From NCBI RefSeq assembly GCF_040892545.1, contig NZ_CP156079.1:4003501-4067500 (forward strand): 64,000 bases of DNA, in the 5' to 3' direction. Position 1 is the first letter of the stretch, and each line of letters opens with the position of its first letter. The notes below the pieces were generated by a model, which saw only the letters and a list, made by a program, of their open reading frames with translations, searched no databases and was not told the origin of the DNA. The translations under genes and the position numbers were made by a program. This stretch comes from Paracidovorax avenae (GTDB lineage Bacteria > Pseudomonadota > Gammaproteobacteria > Burkholderiales > Burkholderiaceae_C). Positions 1-9,251 of the stretch are shown here, piece after piece.

Positions 1-60
1 GGGCGCCGTGGCGCTGCGCGAGCGCTATCGGCCCGCTCGGATCTCAGCAAAAATCATAAA

Positions 61-80
61 GTACTAATATATTAATGTAC
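61..80. promoter_or_regulatory. Putative operator of the adjacent GntR regulator (copy 1)
   Basis: The sequence GTACTAATATATTAATGTAC contains a perfect 10-bp palindrome, TAATATATTA (65-74), inside GTAC ends. The 12-mer ACTAATAYATTA at 63-74 recurs at 879-890 on the other side of the regulator gene. AT-rich palindromes next to a GntR/FCD gene are usually its own operators. The assignment is inference. Confidence 0.4.
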
Positions 81-131
81 CTATGGAAACCCCTAAGTGG
101 CGTCTTTGCCGCGCCCGGCTCGCCGCCGGGC

Positions 132-842
132 CTAGCGGGTGAGGTAGGTCGGGTGCTGCGCCCGGATCTCTTCCACGATGCCCAGCGTGCCGGCCAGGTG
201 CGTGCGCATCGCCTCGGCCGCGGCCTCCGGCTGGCCCAGCTCGATGGCGGCCACGATGCCGGAGTGGTCGCGGATCACGCGCTCGGTCTTGCCCTCGGCC
301 GGCAGGTGCAGCCGCCGCAGGCGGTCGATGTGGCCGCTGCGCTGCCGCACCAGCGCCCACAGCCCCGCCGCCCCGGCCGCCTCGTAGAGCTCCCGGTGGA
401 AGGCGCGGTCGGCCTCGATGAAATCCGCATAGGTATCGGGCGACGCGGCCTGGCGCTGGCTGGCGATGTGCGCGCGCAGCTTGCGCAGCAGCGGCTCCAC
501 GGCCTCCCGGGGGCGGGCGGCGATCTCGCGCACGATCTCGATCTCCAGCGCGCGCCGCAGGAAGTGCGCCTGCCGGGCCGATTCGACATCGATCTGGCTC
601 ACGATCGTGGCGTGCTGCGGATAGATCTCGACGAGGCCCTCCTCGCCCAGCTTGATCATGGCGTCGCGCACGGGCGTCTGGCTGACGCCGTAGTGCTCGG
701 CGATCTCGGCGCGCGGCAGCACCGTGCCCGGCACCAGTTCCACCGCGATGATCAGCTCGCGCAGCGCCTCGAAGATCTGCGGCGCCGCATGGCGGGAGCG
801 TTCCAGGCGGATGGATGGAATGCGTGCGAGGGTGTCGATCAT
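132..842 (-). CDS. GntR family transcriptional regulator, FCD subfamily
   Basis: A 236-residue DNA-binding regulator. Residues about 20-90 form the winged helix-turn-helix, with the typical GntR pattern of a leucine-proline turn followed by AEHYGVSQTPVRDAMIKL. Residues about 95-225 form the all-helical FCD ligand-binding domain. FCD regulators usually bind a small carboxylate or sugar acid and repress neighbouring uptake and catabolic genes, so the divergent porin and sugar ABC operon at 1002-6370 is the likely target. The ATG at 842 gives the full winged helix. A 12-bp motif shared by both flanks may be its operator. The family call is secure; the ligand is not known. Confidence 0.9.
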   Translation of the reverse strand: MIDTLARIPSIRLERSRHAAPQIFEALRELIIAVELVPGTVLPRAEIAEHYGVSQTPVRDAMIKLGEEGLVEIYPQHATIVSQIDVESARQAHFLRRALEIEIVREIAARPREAVEPLLRKLRAHIASQRQAASPDTYADFIEADRAFHRELYEAAGAAGLWALVRQRSGHIDRLRRLHLPAEGKTERVIRDHSGIVAAIELGQPEAAAEAMRTHLAGTLGIVEEIRAQHPTYLTR

Positions 843-878
843 CGTCCCATTATAGGTAGGTAGAAACGCTAGTGAAGC

Positions 879-890
879 ACTAATACATTA
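879..890. promoter_or_regulatory. Putative GntR operator (copy 2)
   Basis: ACTAATACATTA here matches the motif at 63-74 in 11 of 12 positions. It lies 37 bp upstream of the regulator start codon and about 110 bp upstream of the porin gene, so one bound regulator could control both directions. This is inferred from repetition and position only. Confidence 0.4.
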
Positions 891-1001
891 CAACATTAAG
901 ATAGATGGCCGGCAACAAATGCTCTGTGGTGGGGACGAAGCCGGCAGCTTGCGTGCGGGCTCATTGCAGCCCGCGCTTTTCCAAGGCAACTGGAGACAAC
1001 A

Positions 1002-2132
1002 ATGAAACGAATGAAGATGGCCTGCGCGGCGGCGATGCTCTCGCCGCTCGCGGCGGCCCCCGTCTTCGCGCAGAGCAGCGTGACCCTTTCGGGCCGCGTG
1101 GACATGGGCGTGGTGTCCATCAACAACGGCGACGGCCGCGTGACGCGCGTGGACAGCGGCACCTACACCGCGTCGCGCCTCGGCATCGGAGGCACCGAAG
1201 ACCTCGGGGACGGCCTGAGCGCGGGCTTCTATCTCGAGGACCGCTTCGCCGCCGACACCGGCACGCCCCTGAGCGGCGCCCGCTTCTTCAATGCGGGTTC
1301 GCAGGTGTTCCTCTCGGACGCCCGGCTGGGCACGCTGACGCTCGGCCGCCAGTACACGCCGCTGTTCTGGGGCTTCCTGCTCGCCGACGACACCGGCCCC
1401 CTGCGCATGCACGGCTGGAGCGCGACCAACACCATCCAGCGCAGCGCCACGCGCATCGCCACGGCCGCATCGCCGATCCAGGCGGCGGGCGCGCTGGACA
1501 GCGTCAGCAATGGCGTCTATCAGCTGGGCATCTCGTCCACCTTCGAAGACAACATGGTCGTCTATAAATCGCCGACCTTCGCCAACACGATCGTGCGCCT
1601 GGGAGCGGGCTCGGCCGAGGGCTACGCCGGCTCGAGCGCCCGCGTGCTGTCCGCCGGCACCGAATACAAGGGAGACCGCCTCGCCGCCGGCCTGGTGTAC
1701 CAGGAAAAGCGCGCCCTCGCTCCCGTGGGCACGGGCGGCTACCAGACGCAGAGCGACACCCTGCTCTCCGGCATGTACGACGTCGTGCCCCAGACCGTGA
1801 AGCTCTGGGGCAACTACCACCTCTGGAAGCTCGACGACCCCGGCGCCCGCCTCAAGGGCCGCGACTGGATGCTCGGCGCGTCCTACTGGGCGGGCTCCAG
1901 CCAGCTGTGGGTGAACTATGCGAAGAAGACGTTCGACGACTGCGCCAGCTGCGGCGCGGCCGGCCTGAGCGTGGGCTACCACTACCGGCTCTCCAAGCGC
2001 ACCGAACTCTATACGGCCGCATCGCACGTGCGCAACCAGGCGAACTCCGCCAACGGGCTCAACGGCATCCTGCCGGGCACGCCCGGCAAGAACCTCACCG
2101 CCTACACGATCGGCCTGGCAACCACCTTCTGA
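1002..2132 (+). CDS. Gram-negative porin (Burkholderiales OmpC-like)
   Basis: A 376-residue outer-membrane beta-barrel. It begins with a cleavable signal peptide (two basic residues, then an Ala/Leu core ending at about residue 23 in VFAQ), followed by SSVTLSGRVDMGV, the standard first strand of beta-proteobacterial trimeric porins. Further hallmarks are TLGRQYTPLFW near residue 115 and the C-terminal strand ending in Phe, the signal for outer-membrane assembly. It precedes two sugar ABC permeases on the same strand by 72 bp. That gap holds a perfect 6-bp hairpin at 2148-2164, so porin and transporter may share a transcript with attenuation between them. Substrate selectivity cannot be read from the sequence. 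Confidence 0.9.
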   Translation: MKRMKMACAAAMLSPLAAAPVFAQSSVTLSGRVDMGVVSINNGDGRVTRVDSGTYTASRLGIGGTEDLGDGLSAGFYLEDRFAADTGTPLSGARFFNAGSQVFLSDARLGTLTLGRQYTPLFWGFLLADDTGPLRMHGWSATNTIQRSATRIATAASPIQAAGALDSVSNGVYQLGISSTFEDNMVVYKSPTFANTIVRLGAGSAEGYAGSSARVLSAGTEYKGDRLAAGLVYQEKRALAPVGTGGYQTQSDTLLSGMYDVVPQTVKLWGNYHLWKLDDPGARLKGRDWMLGASYWAGSSQLWVNYAKKTFDDCASCGAAGLSVGYHYRLSKRTELYTAASHVRNQANSANGLNGILPGTPGKNLTAYTIGLATTF

Positions 2133-2204
2133 CCGCGCGCCCGCTCCGGCCGCTTTCCGCGGCCCCCGGCGGGCGCCCACCGGAACTCGACATCAGAATC
2201 GGCC

Positions 2205-3278
2205 ATGCGAAACATCTCCCAGCCGCCCGAGCCCTCCCCAGCGGCCCCTCTTCGCGGCAGCGCGCCCGCGGTGCCGCGGGGCAGCCTCCTCTCCCTTCCC
2301 GGCCAGGTGCTGGCCTTCTTCTTCAACCTCTTCGAGCCCCTGTTCGCCCTGGGGCAGAAGTGGCTGGGCTCGTCCCGCATCGGCTGGCTCTTCGTCGGGC
2401 CGAACCTGCTGCTGATCGCCGTCTTCACCTTCGCCCCCATCGCGATCAACCTGGTCTATGCCTTCACGGGCGGCATGAACCTGCTGCCGTCCCAGCGGCC
2501 GTTCACCGGCCTGGAGAACTTCCACATCCTGCTGGAATGCCGCGACTACGCCGACCTGCAGACCTGCCGCACCGACGTGTTCTGGCGCGCGATCGTCAAC
2601 ACGGCGCAGTTCAGCGTGCTGCAGGTCGTGCTGATGCTGTTTTTCTCGCTGGTGACGGCGCTGGTGCTCAACCGCAAGATCATCGGCCGCGGCTTCTGGC
2701 GCGGCGTGTTCTTCTACCCGGTGCTGCTCTCGCCCGTGGTGGTGGCGCTGATCTGGAAATGGCTCCTGCAGAGCCAGGGCGTGTTGAACGCCGGCCTGGT
2801 GGCCGCGGGCGCGCAGCCGATGGACTGGCTGCTGGATGGCCACTGGGCATTCTTCTGGGTGCTGGTGGTCTCGATCTGGGCCCACATGGGCTTCTACACG
2901 CTCATCCTGCTCGCGGGCCTGCAGGCCATCCCTAAGGACGTGTACGAAGCCGCGGAAATGGACGCCGCCAGCCCCCTGCGCGTGCTCACCCGCATCACGC
3001 TGCCGCTGCTCATGCCCAACCTGGTCGTGGTGCTCGTGCTGGTCATGATCCGCGCGGTGCAGATCTTCGACGAAGTGTTCGTGCTCACCGGCGGCGGCCC
3101 TGGCTCCGCCACCACCTTCATCGTGCAGTACATCTACCAGACGGGCTTCGCCGAGCAGATCCACCTGTACGGCCTGGCCGCCGCCGCCTCCCTGCTGCTC
3201 GCCGCAGGCCTGATGGCGCTCACCCTGCTGCAGCTGCGGCTGTCCCGGGCGAAGGACGCCGGCGCCACGCGCAAATAA
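2205..3278 (+). CDS. Sugar ABC transporter permease, MalF/UgpA type
   Basis: A 357-residue inner-membrane protein of the carbohydrate-uptake (CUT1) permease family. A cytoplasmic N-terminal extension of about 60 residues precedes the first membrane segment (WLFVGPNLLLIAVFTF). The EAA loop that docks onto the ATPase is clear at EAAEMDAASPLRVLTRITLP, followed by the last membrane helices. It forms a heterodimer with the next gene, which starts 34 bp downstream after an A-rich, GA-rich stretch. The adjacent epimerase and porin suggest a sugar substrate, but the periplasmic binding protein that would set specificity is not in this window. Confidence 0.9.
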   Translation: MRNISQPPEPSPAAPLRGSAPAVPRGSLLSLPGQVLAFFFNLFEPLFALGQKWLGSSRIGWLFVGPNLLLIAVFTFAPIAINLVYAFTGGMNLLPSQRPFTGLENFHILLECRDYADLQTCRTDVFWRAIVNTAQFSVLQVVLMLFFSLVTALVLNRKIIGRGFWRGVFFYPVLLSPVVVALIWKWLLQSQGVLNAGLVAAGAQPMDWLLDGHWAFFWVLVVSIWAHMGFYTLILLAGLQAIPKDVYEAAEMDAASPLRVLTRITLPLLMPNLVVVLVLVMIRAVQIFDEVFVLTGGGPGSATTFIVQYIYQTGFAEQIHLYGLAAAASLLLAAGLMALTLLQLRLSRAKDAGATRK

Positions 3279-3312
3279 AAAAGAAGACAACGAGAAAAAA
3301 GGAACTGCACAC

Positions 3313-4356
3313 ATGGCCAACTTCCTCACCCGCACGCGGGGGCGCGGCCGCCTCGACTGGACCGACTGGCTCTCGTACGCATACCTCTCGCTGGGCCTGC
3401 TGGTCATGTTCGGGCCGGTGCTCTGGCTCGTCATGTCGTCGTTCAAGACGGAAGGCGCGCTCGCCCAGTTCCCGCCCTCCTTCCTGCCCTACGCCCAGAA
3501 GACGGCCATGGTGCCCGGCCACGGCCAGCCCCTGCCCCTCTTCGAGGTGAAAGACGCACGGGGCCACACCCGCGAACTCGCCCAGGTCCGCCGGATCGGG
3601 CTCGTGGCCACGATGGTGGACCCGAAAGATCCGGACACCGTCGTGCGCGTGCCGATCAACGACCGCAAGCCCGTGAACGAACTGCGCTTCGCCACCGACA
3701 ACTACACGTCGCTCTTCGGCAAGTTCGCCTTCGGCAAGTATCTCTGGAACAGCGTCTTCATCACGGTGGTCGCCACGGTGCTCACGCTGCTCTTCAACTC
3801 CATGGCGGCCTTCGCCCTCTCGAAATACCGCTTCGACGGCCAGAAGACCGTGTACCTGGCGATCATCGGCACCCTCATGATCCCGCCGACCATCATCATG
3901 GTGCCGGCGTTCCTGGTGGTCTCCAGCATGGGCCTGCTCAACAACCCCTGGGGCGTGATCCTGCCGGCCGTGGCCACGCCCACCGGCGTGTTCCTGCTGC
4001 GCCAGTACATGCTGACCATTCCCGACGAACTGCTGGAAGCCGCCCGCATGGACAACGCCAGCGAATGGCGCATCTACTGGAAGATCATCCTGCCGCTGTC
4101 CGCGCCGGCCCTGGCCGTGCTGGCGATCTTCTCGTTCATGTGGCGCTGGAACGACTTCCTCTGGCCGCTCATCGTGCTGTCCAAGTCCGAGAACTTCACC
4201 CTGCAGCTGGCGCTCAACTCCTTCCAGGGCGAGCTCAACACCCAGTGGAACTACCTGCTCGCCATGACCGTGATCACCCTCGTGCCGATCACCGTGGTCT
4301 TCGCCTTCCTGCAGAAATACATCACCGCCGGCATCGCCGGGGCCGGCGTCAAGTAA
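3313..4356 (+). CDS. Sugar ABC transporter permease, MalG/UgpE type, with periplasmic insertion
   Basis: A 347-residue CUT1 permease, partner of the preceding gene. The docking loop reads [20 protein letters not shown]. Most MalG/UgpE-type permeases are about 270-300 residues. Here about 70 extra residues lie between the first membrane helix (about residues 20-45) and the helix near residue 145. This segment is polar and probably periplasmic, with alternating charged and hydrophobic residues ([20 protein letters not shown]). Such an insertion could contact a binding protein or the sugar. Downstream, an AAGGA sequence at 4376-4380 serves the ATPase gene. The family is certain; the role of the insertion is not known. 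Confidence 0.9.
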   Translation: MANFLTRTRGRGRLDWTDWLSYAYLSLGLLVMFGPVLWLVMSSFKTEGALAQFPPSFLPYAQKTAMVPGHGQPLPLFEVKDARGHTRELAQVRRIGLVATMVDPKDPDTVVRVPINDRKPVNELRFATDNYTSLFGKFAFGKYLWNSVFITVVATVLTLLFNSMAAFALSKYRFDGQKTVYLAIIGTLMIPPTIIMVPAFLVVSSMGLLNNPWGVILPAVATPTGVFLLRQYMLTIPDELLEAARMDNASEWRIYWKIILPLSAPALAVLAIFSFMWRWNDFLWPLIVLSKSENFTLQLALNSFQGELNTQWNYLLAMTVITLVPITVVFAFLQKYITAGIAGAGVK

Positions 4357-4388
4357 CCCGCCGCGACCGCTCACAAGGAACCGCTTCA

Positions 4389-5386
<998 letters not shown>

Positions 5387-5390
<4 letters not shown>

Positions 5391-6370
5391 GCGCCAGGCC
5401 GCCATCCGGCGCGGCGACGGGGGCTGCGGTGGCGCCGCTGCTGCGCCTGGCCGCGGGCGATTTGCGCGCCGAAGTCTCCGTGCAGTGGGGCGGCTCCATC
5501 GCCGCGTTCTTCACGCTGCAGGACGGGCAGGAACGCATCGACTGGCTGCGCCCGGCGCCCGCCGGCAACGAAGCCGTGCGCCTGATGGCGAGCTTCCCCA
5601 TGGTGCCGTTCTGCAACCGCCTGCGGGAGGGCCGCGGCGACTACGGCCCCCGCCCCGTCGCCCTGGGGCCGGAGCACGACGGCTCCATCCACCGCCGCCA
5701 CGGCCTCGCGTGGCGGCTGCCCTGGCAGGTAGAAGCGCAGTCGGACAGTGCCGTGCGCCTGGGCCTGCACCACGCGGCGGGCGAGTGGCCCTACGCCTTC
5801 GCCTGCCAGCAGGACATCGCGCTCGACGCGCGGCACGGCCTCACCCTGGTGCTCTCCGTGACCAACCACGACACCGTGCCCATGCCGCTCGGCATGGGCC
5901 ACCACTGCTTCCTGCCCGACGCGGCCGGGGCGCGGATGGCGCTGGACACCGACGCCATGTGGGAAACCGACGCGGAGGTGCTGCCCACCGCCCTTGCCCG
6001 GCCGTCCTGGCTGCCGGACCTGGCCGCAGGCATCGGCGTCGCCGGCCTGCGCGTGGACAACACCTTCACGGGCTGGCGCGGCACCGCCCGGGTCACCTGG
6101 CCCGGGCGCGGCGTCGGCCTCGCCATGGCGGCATCGCAGCCCCTGGACATGGTCACCCTCTTCACGCCGCCGGGGCAGGACTTCTTCTGCATCGAGCCGG
6201 TCTCGAACGTGGCCGACTGGATGCACCTGCGCCAGCGGGGCCTGCCGCACACGGGTGGCGAACTGCTGGCACCGGGGGCGACACGGTCGGCCACGTTGCG
6301 GCTGACGCCGCTCTTGGACATGGCGCCTGCGACCCCACCCGTCCACCGCAGGGGGCAGCCCGCCGGGTGA
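5387..6370 (+). CDS. Aldose 1-epimerase family protein
   Basis: A 327-residue GalM-like mutarotase-fold enzyme. It should interconvert alpha and beta anomers of a sugar in the cytoplasm, feeding the sugar imported by the ABC system it overlaps (start GTG at 5387 inside the ATPase stop). Visible landmarks are the substrate-arginine region FCNRLREGR (about residue 80), the histidine motif IHRRHGLAW (about residue 105), the second histidine region GMGHHCFLP (about residue 170) and the C-terminal acidic motif FFCIEPVSN, which carries the probable catalytic base glutamate. It closes the operon. Hexose-6-phosphate epimerase relatives cannot be excluded from sequence alone. Confidence 0.85.
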
Positions 6371-6469
6371 GCGGGTAGCGCAGCGGCTGGACCACGGTGT
6401 CCGGCGCCTTGCCGTCCACCAGCGCAGTGCGTGGACTGCTGCGTGATGCACCTGCCATCCCGCGCAGTG

Positions 6470-7003
6470 CTATTGCTCGCTCTCGATCCATTGCGCGAAT
6501 TCAGCCGCGTGGCCCGGTGCATTGAGGCGCCGGATCCAGGCGATCTCCTGCTCGGCGTCCTCGTGGTCGGTCACGCAAAACACCGCAATGCCATCGCCCA
6601 TTACGCCTTCGGTCCGCAGCGCCTCCATGGCGGCCACGCACGATTCGAACAAGCCCTGTTGAAACGCCAGGAAGTGCGCGTCGTCGTGTGGCATGGCATG
6701 AAAATCCTGCAGGGCTTTGTGTACATCGACGAAACAGCCATCACCAAAGCCCTCATGCTTCCATTCAGCGGGACTCCACTTCCAGTAGGAGGCTTCATCG
6801 GGCTCTTCGCGGAGGCAGGCTTCCAGATGGCGTTGGGTATTGGCTGCGGCACAGACCGTCATGGCGCCCTCGTCCGAATACAGCGCGAAGGCACAGAAAC
6901 CCTCGCCGGGATGGTCTTTCTGGATTTTCTGAAACGCCTCCCGGGCGGCGGATCGAATCAGGCTGGTGAAGTCAGCAATCATTCCATTACCCTCAATCAT
7001 CAT
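6470..7003 (-). CDS. DUF4303 domain protein, probable orphan immunity protein
   Basis: A 177-residue soluble protein without signal or membrane segment. The YWKWSPAEWKHEGFGD stretch near residue 72 is the hallmark of DUF4303, a family of unknown function common in polymorphic-toxin neighbourhoods. It is the last of a run of small genes behind the Rhs effector, and its start overlaps the stop of the preceding gene (ATGA, 7000-7003), so they are translationally coupled. By position it is a displaced immunity gene whose toxin tip has been lost. Biochemical function is unknown. The 100 bp between its end and the epimerase gene hold no recognised gene. Confidence 0.75.
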   Translation of the reverse strand: MMIEGNGMIADFTSLIRSAAREAFQKIQKDHPGEGFCAFALYSDEGAMTVCAAANTQRHLEACLREEPDEASYWKWSPAEWKHEGFGDGCFVDVHKALQDFHAMPHDDAHFLAFQQGLFESCVAAMEALRTEGVMGDGIAVFCVTDHEDAEQEIAWIRRLNAPGHAAEFAQWIESEQ

Positions 7004-7545
7004 TGAGGGCGACTATAAATATAAAAATCACCGTCTCTCCAGTTATCCCCGCCTCTCCAACCGCAAGGGAACCCTTGGTTCTTGTAGATTTCGAAAACCC
7101 TCTCGAAATATGGATGCGATCGCTCCAGGCAAAGCCGGGCCTCTGCGCATTTGTACAAATCCCCGCTGATGGCGTCCGCCAGCAACCTGGATTGCGCTGC
7201 ATTGATTTCAAGATCTTCTGAAACCGTGGAAATTTTCCTCAGGATTATTTCATAAAAATCTTCCTGCTCATCATATTCCACCAAGCTGCGCTTCAATCCC
7301 GAGAACTCTTTAATTTCGGGGTTCGCAGGAATTTCACCAGCAGCATCCGCTGTGATGTCGAGCAAAAAATGGTCCGGGGGCTCAACATCCTGGTTGGTGT
7401 AGCGCTCCAGCGCGGTCCCCATGTCATCGAGCATGAGCGCCGGGAATCCATCCCCTGCATAAGCGGTCACCAAAAGCTCGCCATGAACGATGAAATCGAA
7501 TACTTCAACAACATTTGAAGGAAAAATAGATTTATCCATCACCAA
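7000..7545 (-). CDS. Hypothetical protein in the orphan immunity array
   Basis: A 181-residue soluble, acidic protein with no family that I recognise. The N-terminal half is predicted beta-rich (VVEVFDFIVHGELLVTAYAGD) and the C-terminal half is helical, ending in a tyrosine-rich DFYIYSRPQ. It overlaps the gene before it by 7 nt and the gene after it by 4 nt, so the three form one translational unit. Its A+T content is well above that of the Rhs genes. Position, size and composition fit an immunity protein for a lost Rhs toxin. No enzymatic motif is visible. Confidence 0.65.
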   Translation of the reverse strand: MVMDKSIFPSNVVEVFDFIVHGELLVTAYAGDGFPALMLDDMGTALERYTNQDVEPPDHFLLDITADAAGEIPANPEIKEFSGLKRSLVEYDEQEDFYEIILRKISTVSEDLEINAAQSRLLADAISGDLYKCAEARLCLERSHPYFERVFEIYKNQGFPCGWRGGDNWRDGDFYIYSRPQ

Positions 7546-7898
7546 ACCCCAGATTGCCCGGCCCTTTTTAAGGAAGAGGGGTCAAACCACACATCCTCGT
7601 ATCCATCCCCATCCACAATAAATTTAAATCCCGGAGCCAGTGCAAGATACTTGCTTAACCCGGGAAGCTTCTGTATCAAATGAAATCCGTGAATTGGTTT
7701 GAAAAAATCCTCATCTTCAGAGTATTTTCCGCCCCATATATACCACCCCGAAGTACCAAAGGCAGGATTTATCCTGACCCCATACACAGGAATCATTCCG
7801 AGAGATTCAATATTAACCCCGACATTCAAGTTCTCCAGAAATTCATGATACTTCGATCCATATTTTTCACAAATCATCTTTCGATCAGGATTCAACAT
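7539..7898 (-). CDS. Small immunity-like protein (possibly Imm33/DUF2185-like)
   Basis: A 119-residue soluble protein. The central GTSGWYIWGGKYSEDEDFF and the C-terminal GDGYEDVWFDPS resemble small immunity proteins in which a Gly-Trp-Tyr strand and an acidic Trp motif are conserved; Imm33/DUF2185 is the closest family I can suggest, with low certainty. Its ATG (7898) directly abuts the stop codon of the preceding SUMF1-like gene (TGA-ATG), and its own end overlaps the following gene by 7 nt. It was probably gained with a toxin module and retained after the toxin was displaced. Confidence 0.6.
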   Translation of the reverse strand: MLNPDRKMICEKYGSKYHEFLENLNVGVNIESLGMIPVYGVRINPAFGTSGWYIWGGKYSEDEDFFKPIHGFHLIQKLPGLSKYLALAPGFKFIVDGDGYEDVWFDPSSLKRAGQSGVW

Positions 7899-8789
7899 TC
7901 AAACTCCAGGAATATCCAGACAGAGACGCATTCCCGCCAGCCCTCCAGGCATGTTCGAAGGAGGCAGCTGGAGCTCGCTCAACAGCATGCCAATTTGTGA
8001 TGGATGCTGAAATGGATAAAATCCTGCAGCCCCACCCCGAATGGTCAATTCATTTCTCTCCGGGCCATTCACGGTGAACGAGGCAACGCCCAAGCCCGCG
8101 ATGCCCAACAAATTGGAAGCATCCCTGTTTTTTCGCGCGTCACCGAACTGAGCAAGGCAGACACTTTCCAGCTCCCCCTCTCCCGGAACGTGATCCCCAC
8201 AAATGAAAATATTATCCTTCCCCTCCTTGGCGACATACTCCCATTCCTTGTCCTCGGGAAGCCGGTATCCACTTTTTTTCAAAAAAACCGCCGCCTCATC
8301 CGAGGTCACATACACTGGATAGGGTCCATCTTCGCTATAAAAATCTGGTCTCTCGATGTCTTCATCGAGGTCCATGTTTTCTTCAACCACCCATTCGTAC
8401 ACGGGGAATCGGCTCATCAGGAAAGCAGATACCCTCACTGAACCTCCAGGCCCCCTTCTTCGAATAAGGGGAGAAATCCCTGCCCAGTCATCCTTGGAAA
8501 AGAGTCTTTCTATTTTCATGAAACGCTCATTCGTCGCACCATAGAAAAACTCACCTCCAAATACAAGGTTCAATGCAGTTTCGTATCGCTCATCATAAAA
8601 ACAGGGTATCTCAATTTCCTGTCCATTGCTGGGATTGACTGACTTGTACGGCTTAACCAGCTTGAATCTTTTAGGAAGTCTTCTCAATATAATCTGGCAT
8701 ACCTCTTCACGCCGAGCCTGCGTGGCTTTCTGCCAGAGGTCCATGTTTCCTATATCTTCAATATCACGCATCCACTCTCCAACCACCAT
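7899..8789 (-). CDS. SUMF1/formylglycine-generating-enzyme-fold protein in the immunity array
   Basis: A 296-residue cytoplasmic protein. From about residue 105 it carries the SUMF1/EgtB/PvdO C-type-lectin fold: a first strand GSVRVSAFLMSRFPVYEW, the hallmark RLPEDKEWEYVAKEG (about residue 178), the Gly-rich LLGIAGLGVASF and the terminal GMRLCLD. The copper/catalytic cysteine pair of true formylglycine-generating enzymes is not evident, so sulfatase activation is unlikely. The N-terminal 100 residues are helical and unassigned. It sits 18 bp after the DUF4265 gene and abuts the next small gene. The setting suggests a toxin-binding immunity role, which is inference. Confidence 0.7.
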   Translation of the reverse strand: MVVGEWMRDIEDIGNMDLWQKATQARREEVCQIILRRLPKRFKLVKPYKSVNPSNGQEIEIPCFYDERYETALNLVFGGEFFYGATNERFMKIERLFSKDDWAGISPLIRRRGPGGSVRVSAFLMSRFPVYEWVVEENMDLDEDIERPDFYSEDGPYPVYVTSDEAAVFLKKSGYRLPEDKEWEYVAKEGKDNIFICGDHVPGEGELESVCLAQFGDARKNRDASNLLGIAGLGVASFTVNGPERNELTIRGGAAGFYPFQHPSQIGMLLSELQLPPSNMPGGLAGMRLCLDIPGV

Positions 8790-8807
8790 CTCAGAAATTA
8801 CAGCCTC

Positions 8808-9251
8808 TCAGCCCGAATGCTGAATCAGCCCATGCTCCACGTCAATCAGATCATTATCCTTGAGTTCATTCAGATAACCCTCTACTCTCCGCATATCCAC
8901 ATCAGGAGGAACATCGACCGCGACGAGCCGTTTTATGTTTGTGCCCTCAGATAAACAACCGAGATTTTTTAAAGAAGCTCTTATTTCCGGAATTTTTGAA
9001 TCTTCGTTAAAGAAAATTCTTATCGTGCTATGCCCACCTCTGGACACGACAGATTTAAAGAATAGAGCCTCATTCACTCCTCTTGACACGCTAATGGAAT
9101 CACAATTACTAACTTCTGACGAGAAAAATGGAATATTATCCACTCGCCATACATCGTCAGCGATCCGTATAGCCCATATACCCTCACGAGAAAACGGAGG
9201 ATAACCGTCATCGTCTTGATTCAGCTCAAAAATCACCCTACTACGTTCCAT
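8808..9251 (-). CDS. DUF4265 protein, probable immunity for the HNH Rhs tip
   Basis: A 147-residue soluble protein of the DUF4265 family ([19 protein letters not shown], then a strand-rich core ending in STIRIFF). The ATG at 9251 is chosen because it overlaps the end of the HNH toxin frame by 11 nt and has AAAGGTGG about 8 nt upstream; the frame is open further upstream but there it only shadows the toxin. Tight overlap with a toxin end is the usual arrangement for a cognate immunity gene, so this protein probably neutralises the HNH nuclease encoded at 9241-9640. Confidence 0.75.
   Translation of the reverse strand: MERSRVIFELNQDDDGYPPFSREGIWAIRIADDVWRVDNIPFFSSEVSNCDSISVSRGVNEALFFKSVVSRGGHSTIRIFFNEDSKIPEIRASLKNLGCLSEGTNIKRLVAVDVPPDVDMRRVEGYLNELKDNDLIDVEHGLIQHSG

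Noticed and set aside
2..67. Short open frame at the left edge that could be the end of a plus-strand gene
   Set aside because: About 21 codons ending in TAA at 65-67, overlapping the putative operator. Another frame also ends nearby, so nothing distinguishes it from chance.
888..2180. Long minus-strand frame opposite the porin gene
   Set aside because: It is a shadow of the porin: no start signal, and a composition dominated by Ala, Gly, Arg and His. The same applies to many long frames opposite the Rhs, urt and operon genes.
6371..6469. Possible gene remnant (minus-strand frame with TALVDGKAPDTVVQPLRYP)
   Set aside because: The stretch has no start, no recognisable family and is under 35 codons.
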